A stretch of 64,000 nucleotides of DNA from assembly GCA_029215795.1 (NCBI GenBank), contig JARDYH010000002.1, forward strand, positions 275,908,310 through 275,972,309. The letters run 5' to 3'. This DNA comes from Anniella stebbinsi. Taxonomy: Eukaryota > Chordata > Lepidosauria > Squamata > Anniellidae. The notes under the pieces were generated by a model. The model saw only the letters and a program-made list of their open reading frames with translations. It had not been told where the DNA came from and made no database searches. The position numbers and the translations under genes are program-made. Each line of letters begins with the position of its first letter. The first letter of the stretch is position 1. Shown here piece by piece: positions 52,341-63,338 of this stretch.

Positions 52341-52656
52341 GGGTGACCAGATAAAATCCAAGTCAGGGCTCATGTAACTTTAACGGTTGTAAAGAAAAGG
52401 GAATTTCAGCCAGTGTCATTTGTATAAAATTAGTTCCTGGTGAAATTCCCTCTTTATCACAACAGTTAAAGTTGCAGGGGCCCTGCCTTCTTTTGTATAT
52501 GGTCACTCTAGTATAGTGCATGCACCTTTAACTGTTGTGATGAAGAGGGAATTTCACCAGAAACTAATTGCATACAAATGACATTGGCTGAAATTCTCTT
52601 TTATCTACGACTGTTAAAGTTACAGGAGCCCTGACCTGGATTTTATCTGGTCACCC
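52341..52656. mobile_element. 316-bp inverted-dimer MITE, copy 1
   Basis: TA-flanked ends GGGTGACCAGATAAAATCC and, on the other strand, the same sequence. Near-complementary outer arms of about 130 bp carry ACTTTAACGGTTGT, GGGAATTTCAGCCAGTGTCA and CCTCTTTATCACAACAGTTA. Between them lies an internal former terminus, GGTCACTCTAGTATAGTGC (about 52501). It is the same element as 63021-63336 in opposite orientation and the same length. Confidence 0.85.
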
Positions 52657-52658
52657 TA

Positions 52659-53899
52659 AGCAAACCAAAAGCCAGAAGTTAACTCCATGCATTTCAAAAG
52701 AAAACAGAAAATATAATCAAATATACAATAGCTCAGGCAACATTTTAAAATTGCTCTCAAAGTTGTATATGGTTGTACTGAATCCTGCACCTTCAAAGTT
52801 TGTGTACATGTAAAAATAGTCCGGTTCTCAATAAATGTGTTACTTAGTATTGATCTTGTCAAACCCTAACAAAATTTGTTGCTTTAACCATGCAGACAAT
52901 GTCCCAAACCTTTATTAACCATTCTGTTATTCCACCCGCCCAAGCCGATTATTGTTAATAATCTTTCTTGCCACACTGAGACGGTGAATAACCTTTTCCC
53001 GATCCTCTGCTGGAATTAGTGATCTAACATGACAAAATAATAACATTAAAGAATCCAGAAGTCATATATTTATATACATAAATAACCTGTCATTTCTTTT
53101 ATACATATTAAGACAGGCTTCCAGTAAGCAGGCTGTTTAGTAATCACCCACCCACACTCTGAAACTGGAAAGCCTAGTTGGGTTGGGGAAAGCATTTTTA
53201 AGGAAGAATCAGAGAGTACAGGAGGGATTAAGTACCTCTCCCATCTTCCAATCCCCCCACCCCCCGGTCCGAGGAATTATTCCCCGCTACACCTGCACTA
53301 GTATTATCTCAGCACAGAGGCTTGGGAACATGCAGCTGCCAAGATAACTTGTAGTTCTATCCTGCGTTTCCATATAGTTCATGCATAAAACTTCCTTCTG
53401 TCAGCACGCAAGTCTCATTACTTCCCAAGGTCTTAAAAAGGGGAGCAACAGCCAACTGTGTTTATAAAAATGTGACGAAAGCACACAGATTAATGTAGTA
53501 CCAGAGGGCAGTATCAGTTCCATAAATATTAATATAGAAGCAGAAAGTGTAGGAGTATCAACCACAGGATGGAAGAAACCACCCACAAATCATTTACAAC
53601 AGAGTACCTAGATTTAAAGCCTGTTTGTTCCCACTGATAGCAATGGGGCTAAATTAGCTCATGTTCAAATACTCCAGTTTAACAGGCTGTAGAACATTTT
53701 TTAAAAACACACACACACAAAAACCCCTTCATTAAGACATGGTAAAAATAATATCAATTAAATACCCTGAAGTTGTGGGCTTGGATGACAATCTATGTTC
53801 CATCCAGAACGAATTTAAAAACTCAGCTGAGACAAGATATGGCTGAAGATTGGGTCTGATGACTGTCTTCTTTGGTTAATGGCAGCCGCATGGTTTGGA
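52659..53899. other. Unassigned AT-rich sequence
   Basis: A short ACACACAC run lies at 53708-53718. No repeat family was recognised. Confidence 0.35.
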
Positions 53900-54030
53900 T
53901 AAGAACACAAGAAGGACCCTGCAGACAGGCCAAAGGCCTATTTTGTCCAGAATCCTATTTCCAGCAGTGGGAAGCCCAGGAGATGAGGACAATCAATAGT
54001 CTTCTCCCACTGTTGTTCCCAGAAAATGGT
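53900..54030 (-). mobile_element. CR1-type 3' fragment (minus)
   Basis: AAGAACACAAGAAGGACCCTGC, CAGGCCAAAGGCCTATTTTG, TCCAGAATCCTATTTCCAGC and GGAAGCCCAGGAGATGAGG are the reverse complement of the CR1 3' UTR seen at 28497-28703 and in other fragments. Confidence 0.65.
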
Positions 54031-55484
54031 TTTAAAGGGGCCAGATTAATCTTGTTCTGTGCAGATGCCCGGCTCACATGCAACATCATTTATACAATGA
54101 AGGATGTGATCAATTTCTGAAGCCTAGGCCTGCCTCGCCTTCCATGTAGAAGTTCATTCTTAGGCCAAATGTCTGAACTTCTCAAGCCATCAAGTGATGA
54201 AAGAGGAAGTGATAAGACAACACAGTATTGGACTGCACATGCATGCAGGTCAGACTTAATAAAATCTGTGCCTTGCGTTAGTCACAGCATGCGGAATGGT
54301 TACAAGTTGCCAGCTGGGAAACTATATGGTTAATTTCTCTAGCAGACTATAAAAATCACTAGGCAGAAAGTAGTGACTAGTATGAGTAATTAATTAATCA
54401 AGGAGATAACCTTTGAATGCTTTGTTCCTTTCAGAAATATGGCAGCTAGTTAAATATGAACATCTGGGAAGCCATTATGAATTCATTGTGCATAAAAATA
54501 CTGACCTGTACATAGAGCTCAAGTTTTTTATTATGAAGAAATTAAACATAATAAAGAAAGAAACAACAGAAACGTGCTTTCCTTGTACAGCACCCATCCT
54601 TATGCCCCCACCCTCCAATTACAAAAGACAGCAACACCTTGACTACAGTTTGAGACACGATCTCTAGATATCATTGATAAGAGACTCATTGTTCTGCAAC
54701 AAAGTATCACATCTTATTTATTTGGACAATCTCAAGGTTATAGAACTCCTGTGTGCAGGCATTCATTGATGTTTGGTGAAATGAAACGGGCAAGATTCCA
54801 AAGGAACAGAAAGATCTTGAATTTTACAGGGGTTCAAAGTAATAATGCTGCTAAAATTTGGAACTAGGGCCTATTTTGAGTTAAACCCAAACCTCAGAGA
54901 TTCAGAGACAGCAAAGGTTTTGATCCACCATGAAACCTGCTGCTGCTTCCATTGCCCCCTTCCTTTTCTTACCAAAGCTTACCGGAGCGAAATGGGAAGG
55001 AATCATGTTGGAACCATCATTAGGCCCTAAGATTTATCATGTAATGTTCAGGGCCACTGGGATCCAAGGAAGGTCTACACCTTCTCATGGTCTCTTATAT
55101 TCTTTTTAGGAAAATCTGAGACCATGGTAACAACATGTCACATAGTTTCTGATAGTCCCGGATGTTATGCAGCAACTTCTAGAGATGCCCTCACCATCAT
55201 TCCACTATACTTAAGTTTTGTCCTGTTGCTAATTATGTGCAGGTGTGAAAGGGAAGATACACATGGATGAAAAGTTCCCCACGTCTAATTTGAATCAGAC
55301 CAAACTTAAATGTGTGAATATGGGCCAAATCTGGATGGATTCTAAGGAAGATTGCCCATCACAAAGATGTTTTGCAGTTTCCATTTGCTCCCAAAATTAA
55401 CTACAGTCAGGCTATTAATTACCCATTCAAAGTTTTCCTGGTAAGAGAGACACATCGGAAACAGTTTAACAAACTTTACTGAGG
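54031..55484. other. Unassigned AT-rich sequence
   Basis: No repeat family, strong inverted repeat or coding domain was recognised. Confidence 0.35.
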
Positions 55485-55625
55485 CCATCTAGTCTGGCAT
55501 TCTGTTCACACCAGCTGTTGACCAGGAACCCACAAGCAGGACGCGAGGGGGAGTTAGCGGAAATTGTCCCTGGCTCTTATGTGAACAGAAAAGCAACTTA
55601 AGATCCAAGCCACAGTCAGAATATT
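55485..55625 (-). mobile_element. CR1-type 3' fragment (minus)
   Basis: GGCCATCTAGTCTGGCATTC, TGTTCACACCAGCTGTTGAC and CAGGAACCCACAAGCAGGAC are the reverse complement of TTTGTGGGTTCATGGTCAAC...ACTAGATGAACC at 28600-28665. Confidence 0.7.
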
Positions 55626-55864
55626 CTACCATGGATATCTATAAACTTAGATTCCGACCGTAGAGTGTGGGCCAGGAATCTGCAAGACTTCATCTTTTTT
55701 CCTTTTTCTTTAAAAGGCTCTAGCTATTGCCTTAGGAAGGGAACTAAGCAATAAACACCCAGTGGCACATGTTAAATCCCCATCCAAAAATGGATTATGT
55801 ACACAGAAGTCTACTATCTAGCCAGAGCAGAACTGGGACATTAAACACATATACAGACATTTAG

Positions 55865-56090
55865 GGGAGGGGCCATAGCCCAGTGTGACAGAGCAAATGC
55901 TTTGCATGAAGAAGGTTCCAGGTTCGATCCTGGGCTTCTCCAGGTAGGGCGAGGAAAGAACCCTGCCTGAACCCCTCGAAAGCTGCTGCTTTCGACAATA
56001 CTGGGCTAGATGGACCAAGGGTCTGACTCAATACTGGGCTAGATGGACCAAGAGTCTGACTTAATATAAGGCAACTTCCAATGATTTAAA
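55865..56090 (+). mobile_element. tRNA-Ala-headed SINE (plus)
   Basis: The head GGGCCATAGCCCAGTGTGACAG, AGCAAATGCTTTGCATGAAG and AAGGTTCCAGGTTCGATCCTGGG resembles tRNA-Ala with a TGC anticodon (CTTTGCATG loop). It continues CTCCAGGTAGGGCGAGGAAA, CCTGCCTGAACCCCTCGAAAGC and a tail CTGGGCTAGATGGACCAAGG, which is tandemly duplicated (about 56003 and 56035), then AATATAAGGCAACTTCC. It is a SINE and not a functional tRNA gene. Confidence 0.88.
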
Positions 56091-57214
56091 GAACTAAAAA
56101 AAACTTAGAAGAATGAGGTCTCGGGACGGAAAGAGAGTAATCTTTAAGTAATTTGCACAGTAACAAACTCCCTAAACAAGAAAGGTTTTAAACATTACTA
56201 TATGCAATATTCATGTTCTATTTGGTAATTTTACTTTGATCCTGCCTTTACTTGATATGCTTGATTTTTTTTTTTTTTTACAATGGATCGAAACCAGATA
56301 TTTATATATTTGCCTGTTTAGTGTAAAGGTGCTTAGTAGATCATTCCTCCTGCCATGTGTGCAAAACACCAGAACCTTGAAAGAGAATAACTATTTGCAC
56401 TAGAATATTACTAGTCTCTAGCAGGAAGAGTGAAATCAAACCAAACCAAGTGGTAAATTTTAACTGAGTGGAAGAAATCAATGAAAATCAATCTTGTGTT
56501 AAAAAAATATTAAACCTTGCTACTTCACTTTGAACATGTAACTTTGCACCTAGACATACATTTGATCACAATATGCCACATGTTTCAGAAACAAGCTGAG
56601 GAATAGGGAAACCCTGAAAATAGACTGTCAATTAGCACTAACATTTCAAACCAAAAGGAATAACTAATATAATTGAGCCCAGAGATGACATGCACAGCTG
56701 CCTGAGCTAAATGGTACAGTGCTTTCCTGTTAAAATGGAAAAGAAGAGAGGCAAGCACATATAAGGAAGTCCTTCAGTTTTGCACCTAAAATCAGAGTTG
56801 AGGGACAACAAAAGCTTATCACATCATACTTTTCAAAAGCTCGGATTCGGCAACACAGCCCAGCCATCTTTTTTGGTAAGAAACTACACCCGCCCATTTT
56901 TGCTTTTTACAAGATGAAGTCTATGCATCTGTGCACAGAATATGGGAACGGGAGACATGCCATTTCAAGATACGAGGCAAGAGAAGTTATTCTATGTAAT
57001 TAAGTCTGCAATCCTATTCCAATTTCCATGGGAGTTAGTTCCATTGAACTTAATGGGAGGCTTCATATATCACACCAAACCACATTTTAGTGTATGTACA
57101 TGAGCAGAAAGAAGCCACACATTGTACTGGGCTCACATGCTCTATCTATTCCACTCTCCCATGTGGTTGGGAGGAGAAATAAACCAGGATTCAATTTCAA
57201 TTTGTCCAAGACCT
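56091..57214. other. Mostly unassigned AT-rich sequence
   Basis: A T run lies at 56266-56279. AGTCTGCAATCCTATTCCAA to ATGGGAGGCTTC at 57004-57062 is a partial CAATCCTAT-family MITE. Confidence 0.4.
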
Positions 57215-57624
57215 GGGCCCTGCCTTCACAGTGCCGAGTTGGCACCATGTTCCTCCTAAATTCTGCAGTTTTGCTCCTACAGGGTGGTGTTGGGTAATCC
57301 TCACACCAGGACGGAGCACGGGGTTTCCAGCGGTCATCTGGGTACAGGAGCCGCCCTTGCCTTCTTCCTGGCTTCCGGTGAACAATTGCTGGTCACCATC
57401 TGCCTGGAATGCCCCCTGGATCACCCAAAGAGCAAAGTCAGATGGCAGAAGGGCCAGAGTGACCTCAATCCCAAAGAAATAGTCAGTGTAAGTCCCTGAC
57501 TTTTTAACAGCGCAGCTTTGTGGAAAAGCCCTGAAGTGGCTGTGAATCTGCGGCTGCATCATATAACTGACGCAGTGCCAATTTGCAGCCACCGTGCAGC
57601 TTTGAACATGTACAGACAGTTCCC
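57215..57624 (-). mobile_element. Non-autonomous DNA transposon, copy 2 of the 3439-3914 family
   Basis: Read on the minus strand it starts GGGAACTGTCTGTACATG and ends AAGGCAGGGCCC. It holds GGCACTGCGTCAGTTATATG, AAAAAGTCAGGGACTTACAC and CCAGGAAGAAGGCAAGGGC in the same order as the copy at 3439-3914. It is about 65 bp shorter through internal differences. The overlapping frames on both strands show no domain. Confidence 0.75.
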
Positions 57625-58074
57625 TGTCTTTTCCTTAGACGGGAACCACAAATTGCTTTTTCCTTTGTCAATTTCTAAACCAGCCATATCATAGGTTGTT
57701 TACCTGTCTTGCTGAACAAACAAGAATTTATTTTAAAGGATGAATTCTGATTTGTACCAACCTAGGAATCACCTAAATTGGAATTGGCTTATTCCCTTTC
57801 CTGGCTGCATGGGAGGAGGAAAAGGTGTGTGTGGATAATTTCTGCTTATGTACTTAGTGCTAAACTGTGGTTTAGCATTACATGTAAATGCAGTTAATGG
57901 GCTTGCTTCTAAGTAGATATATATGGCTAGAATACGTATTCATATTTAAATATACCTGTATATTTAAAAATTGCTGCACTGGGATAGTCTTTCTTTAGCC
58001 AGGCAAAGAGTTGACAGCTTTTGATGTTAGCTGTTCTAACATAGGATAACACATATATTTCACTAGTAGTAAAT
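57625..58074. other. Unassigned sequence
   Basis: No repeat or coding domain was recognised. Confidence 0.3.
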
Positions 58075-58490
58075 AGTTTTTTATACCACTTGTCTATAAG
58101 AATGTTATATTCAAAACAATTTACAAATCCAACCTGCCCCAAAACCCAGTCACTAAAAAGATAAAATACAATTAAAACACAAAATGAAAAACTGGCTGCA
58201 TGATCAAAAACAGTGTAACTCAGAGCAAGCAAAATAGATACAGAAACCACTGATCACTTTAAAAATTAAATGCCTGCTTGAACCAGTAGGTTTCAGAATC
58301 CTTCTAAAATGGGACGAGAGGGAGAGTGATAGATTTCCCTAAGGAGGGAATTTCTCAATTTTGGCACAGCAAACAAAAAAGGCCTATCTTTTGTGCCTGC
58401 CCATTGAACCTCTGGATGCAATAGGACACAGAGCAAGGCCTCTCTGAGGCCAATCTTAGGATATAGACAGGTTCATAAAATGGCAGATGT
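58075..58490 (-). mobile_element. Old L2-type LINE 3' region (minus)
   Basis: TTTTTTATACCACTTGTC and AAAACAATTTACAAATCC at the low end correspond to an L2 3' UTR. GGAGGGAATTTCTCAATTTT, AAAAAAGGCCTATCTTTTGT and CAATCTTAGGATATAGACAGG parallel the GGGAGATCGTTCCACAATT / GAGAAGGCCCTCTC region of the other copies. It is strongly diverged. Confidence 0.5.
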
Positions 58491-59104
58491 TTGGTAAATC
58501 AAAACAGAGAGATCATACATATAATTCAGGCTTCCACAATTCATTCTACTCTTAGATTTATTTTTGACTTCTCAGGTATTATTTAATATATATGGCAGTA
58601 GGATTTATGCTTACAAAACACTCATCATCATTGAATGGGTTTGGAAATAATGCAATTACAAGGAAATGTTGGACGATAATCTACTACAAAAAGGAAAAGC
58701 TGAAGTTATAGGGAAAAGGAGGACGTTTTATTCCTTTTTGGAACTATTTGAACTGTGAGCCTGTTCATGTATCCCATCTATTTTTTTTAATCATTCTTCC
58801 TAAAGTATAAATAACCATTTTTCTTTAAAGGTTTGCAATGACTTTTCTTTTTTGAAACACATTTGCTGTAAATTTATAAAAAACACATTTCCTAAGGCTT
58901 AGGACCTAAATCATTCTTCAAAAGACATTTACAACTCTTTCCCCCTCACCACCACTTTTTTCTTTTTGCTCTAATTGTTTTAAGATCCTAACATATTTCC
59001 TACTTGTTCACTACTCTGTCTTATTTACGTGGCTTTTGTATATTTATTTAAAACAGGTTTTTAAAATACAATTAAAAAGAAGTTTGATAAAATAATAGAG
59101 GATG
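58491..59104. other. Unassigned AT-rich sequence
   Basis: T- and A-rich sequence with no recognised repeat or gene. Confidence 0.35.
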
Positions 59105-59259
59105 CAGGGCAATCCTATACATGTACACTCCACTGAGTTCAATCACCCGTATTGACAAGTCAGTGAATATAGGCTGCAATGGTATACCTGCTTACATGGC
59201 AGTAAGTCTCATTCAACTCAATGGAACTGACTTGTGAGAAGATGCATAGGATTGCACTA
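59105..59259. mobile_element. Two adjacent 'CAATCCTATGCAT' MITE copies
   Basis: A partial copy, GCAGGGCAATCCTATACATG (59105-59150), is followed by a complete one at 59171-59259: AGGCTGCAATGGTATACCTG to AGATGCATAGGATTGCACT, with TAAGTCTCATTCAACTCAATGG between. Confidence 0.65.
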
Positions 59260-60583
59260 TTGATTGGGATAAAATGCAGTATAGAAATTAGAGGTGAAAC
59301 TTGGTCATAATACCGATCTGCAACTTTCTACTATTTGCTCAAGGCTTCCAGCTATTTTTGTCAAAGGATTCTGTCACCAGGCATTTTTCTGCCCTATCAC
59401 TCTCTCTCATATACCATTTCCCAGGATGGAAATTTGGAAATATGCATGTAAAAGGTTTGATATCAGCATTTTTCAGGGAAGAACAAAATCATGCAAGTAA
59501 TTCTCCGGTTATTCATTTCTGGCACTTCATGTGAAAATAAAACAACATTAAAATACAGCTTTCTGTTGTGAAAAGACTTCCTTCTTGGTTTGTTTTACGA
59601 GGCTGCGTGTGCGCGCTGAAGGGAACTGAGTGGTGGAAATGAAAACCTACACGTATGAGCAGCCTGGGCTGTTCGGAGGAATCGGTTTATAATGCTAAAT
59701 AATGGAATCATTTTCCTAGCAACGTCCTTGGTAAGCACACGGCGCGTGGCACGCTAACATTAATTATACAGTCCATTTTCATCTCCGATTGCCTGAGTTT
59801 AGCAGTTGTGAATTGACGAATCTGGCTCATCGGGAGGGAGTTCTTCCCAAGCATAAAAAAAAAAAAAAAAGCTCTCTCTGCTAGTGACATTGCATAACAG
59901 ATGTTCCTCCTTTTTCATGTTCAGAAACAATCCAGGAAGAGTAAATACTGGCTGCACGCAACACTGATGGAAAAATTCCACAACTTTATATTCAAATTAA
60001 AAATTCTACAGATGGGAAGTATATCCCTCCCCTCAACAGTTCGGGTGCTTTTATTAATATGCTTGGCATGGCTACTGACATGCACCACTGTCGTCATTGA
60101 TAATTGTATAACCAACCAGTTTTGCTTTAAAGGCAGACTTCACTCTAACCCACACAGACCCTGTTGCACTTCTTCATGTTTTCTTACATTTAGGAAACAC
60201 GCTTTGGTTGAAGGGCAAGAAGATCAGCCAGCACAAGAGACAGCAATGTCATTGCGCTTCTTTTTTGTCTCAAGGCGCCCAAAAGGAATTGACCAGGTTG
60301 TCCTCGGCTTGTCTCCGTATGTACCCCGATTCCACTCAATACCAGCTGACCCAAGATTGCAATCTAGCACATTATATAACTGCACAGCATAATGCAGGAG
60401 GTTAACTGAGTAAGCGCTTATTCTGAATAACCGTTAAGAATGGTACAAGAATGATACATGCTGCAAGAAGTGTGCTTGACACATTTTCTGGATTTGATGT
60501 TCCATGGTCCACTAAAATCAGGATGAACTACACTGAACTGCCACATAAGTATGCTCAGCACCCCTACCCCTCAACCCCTGGTA
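59260..60583. other. No repeat recognised; possible unique sequence
   Basis: The part at 59580-60070 is free of recognisable transposons, has moderate GC and some CpGs (GTGTGCGCGCTG, ACACGGCGCGTGGCACGC), and includes an A16 run at about 59857. It could contain conserved non-coding DNA. The 163-codon frame at 59901-60392 has no domain. Confidence 0.3.
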
Positions 60584-60628
60584 GTGTACAAAGGAATTAC
60601 AGTAGGTGTGTTCAACTCCTTTGTACAC
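60584..60628. repeat. Hairpin, 15-bp arms
   Basis: GTGTACAAAGGAATT pairs with AACTCCTTTGTACAC at 14 of 15 positions around a 15-base loop. Confidence 0.75.
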
Positions 60629-60724
60629 AGCCCCCCATAGCGAGCTGTTTTGGTGATCCTGTATTGAATATGAGTGGGTATGAAGAAGTGGCCAATTATG
60701 TTCCATGCCATGTACCCAGATCTT

Positions 60725-60920
60725 AATGGTTAAAGCTGCAGGAGCCCTGTCACTGACCAGATACTAAAGAGGGCAGGGCTCCTGCAGCTTTAACTGCTGT
60801 GATGAAGAGAGAATTCCACCAGATGCTGTATGCATACAAATGATAACTGCTGAAATTCCCTTTTCTATACAACTGTTAAAGATACAGGAGCCCTGTCCTC
60901 TTTTCCATATGGTCACTCTA
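60725..60920. mobile_element. Variant of the 316-bp inverted-dimer MITE
   Basis: It shares GCTTTAACTGCTGTGATGAA, GAGAATTCCACCAG, CATACAAATGATAACTGCTGAAATTCCC and the end CCATATGGTCACTCTA with the 316-bp copies. Its left part is shorter and forms a perfect 21-bp-arm hairpin (60729-60749 with 60774-60794), enclosing GACCAGATACTAAAGAGG. Confidence 0.75.
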
Positions 60921-61146
60921 CCCATAGTCACAACAGCAAACTCTCAGAACACCCCCAATCCATCCCCCAAATCTGCATGCCTACTCAAAAGTAATAGTGG
61001 TGAGAAGTAGCACAATACAAAAGTCCATCTTGCATATAAACTACTGGCAGTAAGTAAAAGAATAACTTCAAAGAGTGCACTGCAGACACAATGCAGAAAG
61101 ATATAAGGGCATAAATGCATGCATATACACACATACAAACTCTTTT

Positions 61147-61200
61147 ATTTGCTCTCTCTCTCTCCCTCTCTTTCACACACAATCATACACCTTCTCTCTC
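61147..61200. repeat. CT/CA-rich simple repeat
   Basis: GCTCTCTCTCTCTCCCTCTC followed by CACACACAATCATACAC and a second CTCTCTCTCACAC stretch. Confidence 0.85.
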
Positions 61201-61323
61201 ACACTCACCTAGTCTCATGTTCTGAAAAATAATTCAACCCCCCCAAAATATTCAATCTCATGGTGCTTCATTTCCCTCTCGCTACCTCCTCCAGCCACGC
61301 TCTTGCTTTGCAGCTAGTAACCA

Positions 61324-61821
61324 GGGCCAGATCTACACCTGGTGTCAAATCATTACGAATGTGGAATAAAAAGCAGGATATAACACTATGAGCATTATCA
61401 CACGAAGAAAATCGTGTTTCCTTACCATCGTTTCTCTGCCTGCGCATTTGTCCCTCATTACTTCCTCTGTCGAAAGAGGAAGTAAGCAACATGCACATGG
61501 CCCATTCAGTGGACCGTTTTGATCCCGCTGCTTCTCCTGCACACAGCAGGAGATAGCGGCAAATTCCATCTCAAAAATAATTCGGATTTACCAGGGTCTA
61601 CTTTTGTTGCACAAAGAAGGCTAGAAAAGGCGGGAGGCGCATGGGACGCAGATGACATCGTGAATAGGATCTGCGAAAATCTATGAGCGCCCAGTAATAA
61701 GAGTCCAATAAAATGCTTGTCTGATGATGCCCTATGAAAGCAGTATACGGAATGTGGATTGTGTCCCAATGGTTATCAGTGCACTTCAATACCACTATAA
61801 AGCAGTAGTGTAGATCTAGCC
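61324..61821. mobile_element. MITE family B copy 2, split by family X
   Basis: The outer ends GGGCCAGATCTACACCTGGT and AGTGTAGATCTAGCC are complementary. The order of the two halves is the reverse complement of the uninterrupted family B copy at 37993-38136. The insert occupies 61392-61731. Confidence 0.85.
61392..61731 (-). mobile_element. Family X DNA element, copy 2, ~340 bp
   Basis: The ends are GCATTATCACACGAAG and, on the other strand, GCATCATCAGACAAGC. CTATGA occurs directly on both flanks (61386-61391 and 61732-61737), while the empty site at 38083-38100 has it once (as TCATAG). The interior matches family X copy 1 at 9972-10215. No transposase frame is present. Confidence 0.8.
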
Positions 61822-62179
61822 TGAATGACCTATTAGTGCTCCACTGCTATTAACTATATCAGAAGCTGGCGACTTTTCTGGGCTGTTGGCACATTTGGCA
61901 ATTGATAAACCATCCTGGGCATCATCACAAAATGGTTGCCATGGGAGGCATGACAAAGGATAAGTAACCTGACCCAAAAGACAGAGCCTAAATACACTGA
62001 ACAACTCCGTCGAAACCACATTTTCAACAGATATAGAAATCAATTTCACAGTAATCCCAGCTGCCAGTAAGAAAATGTGTGTTTTAAAAAAAATAAAATG
62101 TGGGAGGGGTATGGCCCTTTAGCAGGCACCATGTTGCCTACTCCTGAACTTCATTTTTACCTGGAGGTGGTCAAGGCAA

Positions 62180-62342
62180 CACATATGAGACATCTCAATT
62201 TTATTCTCACAACAAACCTGTGTGCTAGGTTAGGCTGAGAGGGTGAGGCTAGTTCAAAGTCACCTAGTGAGCTTTGTAGTAAGGTAGTTTTCTGAATCCA
62301 GGTCTCCACAGCCCTGGACTAATGCTCTATACCATAATGGTC
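62180..62342 (-). mobile_element. tRNA-derived SINE (minus)
   Basis: ATTTTATTCTCACAACAAAC, CTAGGTTAGGCTGAGAGGGT, GTCACCTAGTGAGCTTTGTA and CAGGTCTCCACAGCCCTGGA with CTAATGCTCTATACCA are the reverse complement of the SINE at 3350-3980. Confidence 0.8.
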
Positions 62343-62751
62343 AATGTCAATGGTATTTCGTATAATTTGGGTCTCGAGGGGCTCTCAATTAGTACGAGGT
62401 TTAGACCTATTCCATACATACCTTCCCAGGTCGTCTAGTCTAACACATTTGCGAGTATAAATATAAGAACTAATCACTATGCTTTCTCCCCAGCAGGCCA
62501 TCTATAAACATCACGGCTCTTTTAGAACCTTTTTTCTCAGCCACACTCACCCACCTCAGTTTGTGAGAACATGGTTTTCACACAAACAGATGGTATGTTA
62601 GATATCAACTCTCCATGCTTCTGCTTCATATAGCTTACACCAATATTGTGCTTCTCTTAAACGAACTCCTGACAAATGTGTTAGCAGGGGCAAAAAAAGC
62701 CCATGTTACACTGTACTCAGCAGAAACCCAAGTTGGCTTACATGGCCCGCT

Positions 62752-63009
62752 GCCTTTCCATTTTCTCTTCACAACATGTGAGGTAGTTTAGGCTGAAAAC
62801 CAATGACTGGCCCACTACTCTTTCAAACGTTTTATAACGGTTTTGACAATTGTTGGAGCCCATGAAACACTCCATATGCAGTTTTCAAAACGTTTTCAAA
62901 GTGTTTTATCCTGCTTGGTGTAGGTCAGCCCCAGTGAGCTTCATGGCTGAGTGGGATTAAAACTGGGATCTCTGAGCCCCAGTCCAATACTGTAACCACT
63001 ACAAAACAC
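62752..63009 (-). mobile_element. tRNA-derived SINE (minus), interrupted
   Basis: The left half is TTCTCTTCACAACATGTGAG, GTAGTTTAGGCTGAAAAC, GACTGGCCC. The right half is AGTGAGCTTCATGGCTGAGT, GGGATCTCTGAGCCCCAGTC, CAATACTGTAACCACTAC. About 120 bp of family A MITE lies between them, where the intact SINE would continue directly. Confidence 0.8.
62815..62937. mobile_element. MITE family A fragment inside a SINE
   Basis: CTTTCAAACGTTTTATAACGG, GACAATTGTTGGAGCCCATG, CAAAACGTTTTCAAAGTGTT and GGTGTAGGTCAGCCCC align with 16010-16119. The left terminus is lost: the SINE's GGCCC joins directly to CACTACTC of the MITE. Confidence 0.75.
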
Positions 63010-63020
63010 TTATATGGGTA

Positions 63021-63336
63021 GGGTGACCAGATAAAATCCAGGTCAGGGCTCATGTAACTTTAACAGTTGTAGAGAAAAGGGAATTTCAGCCAGTGTCATT
63101 TGTATGCAATTAGTTCCTGGTGATATTCCCTCTTCATCACAACAGTTAAAGGTGCAGGCACTATACTAGAGTGACCATATACAAAAGAAGGCAGGGCCCC
63201 TGCAACTTTAACTGTTGTGATGAAGAGGGAATTTCACCAGGAACTAATTGCATACGATTGACACTGGTTGAAATTCCCTTTTCTCTACAACTGTTAAAGT
63301 TACATGAGCCCTGACCTGGATTTTATCTGGTCACCC
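63021..63336. mobile_element. 316-bp inverted-dimer MITE, copy 2
   Basis: The ends GGGTGACCAGATAAAATCC are inverted and flanked by TA on both sides. An internal AGAGTGACCATATACAAAAG at about 63172 is a second terminus. From there to 63336 the sequence is a complete monomer with its own terminal repeats. The left part is an inverted, incomplete monomer. Length and structure equal copy 1 at 52341-52656, reversed. Confidence 0.88.
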
Positions 63337-63338
63337 TA

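Noticed and set aside
55865..55945. Possible tRNA-Ala gene
   Set aside because: The head resembles tRNA-Ala but is mutated and continues into the SINE body and tail also present at 7602-7784.
59901..60392. 163-codon frame as a possible gene
   Set aside because: No domain or promoter context; it overlaps other frames and ends in featureless sequence.
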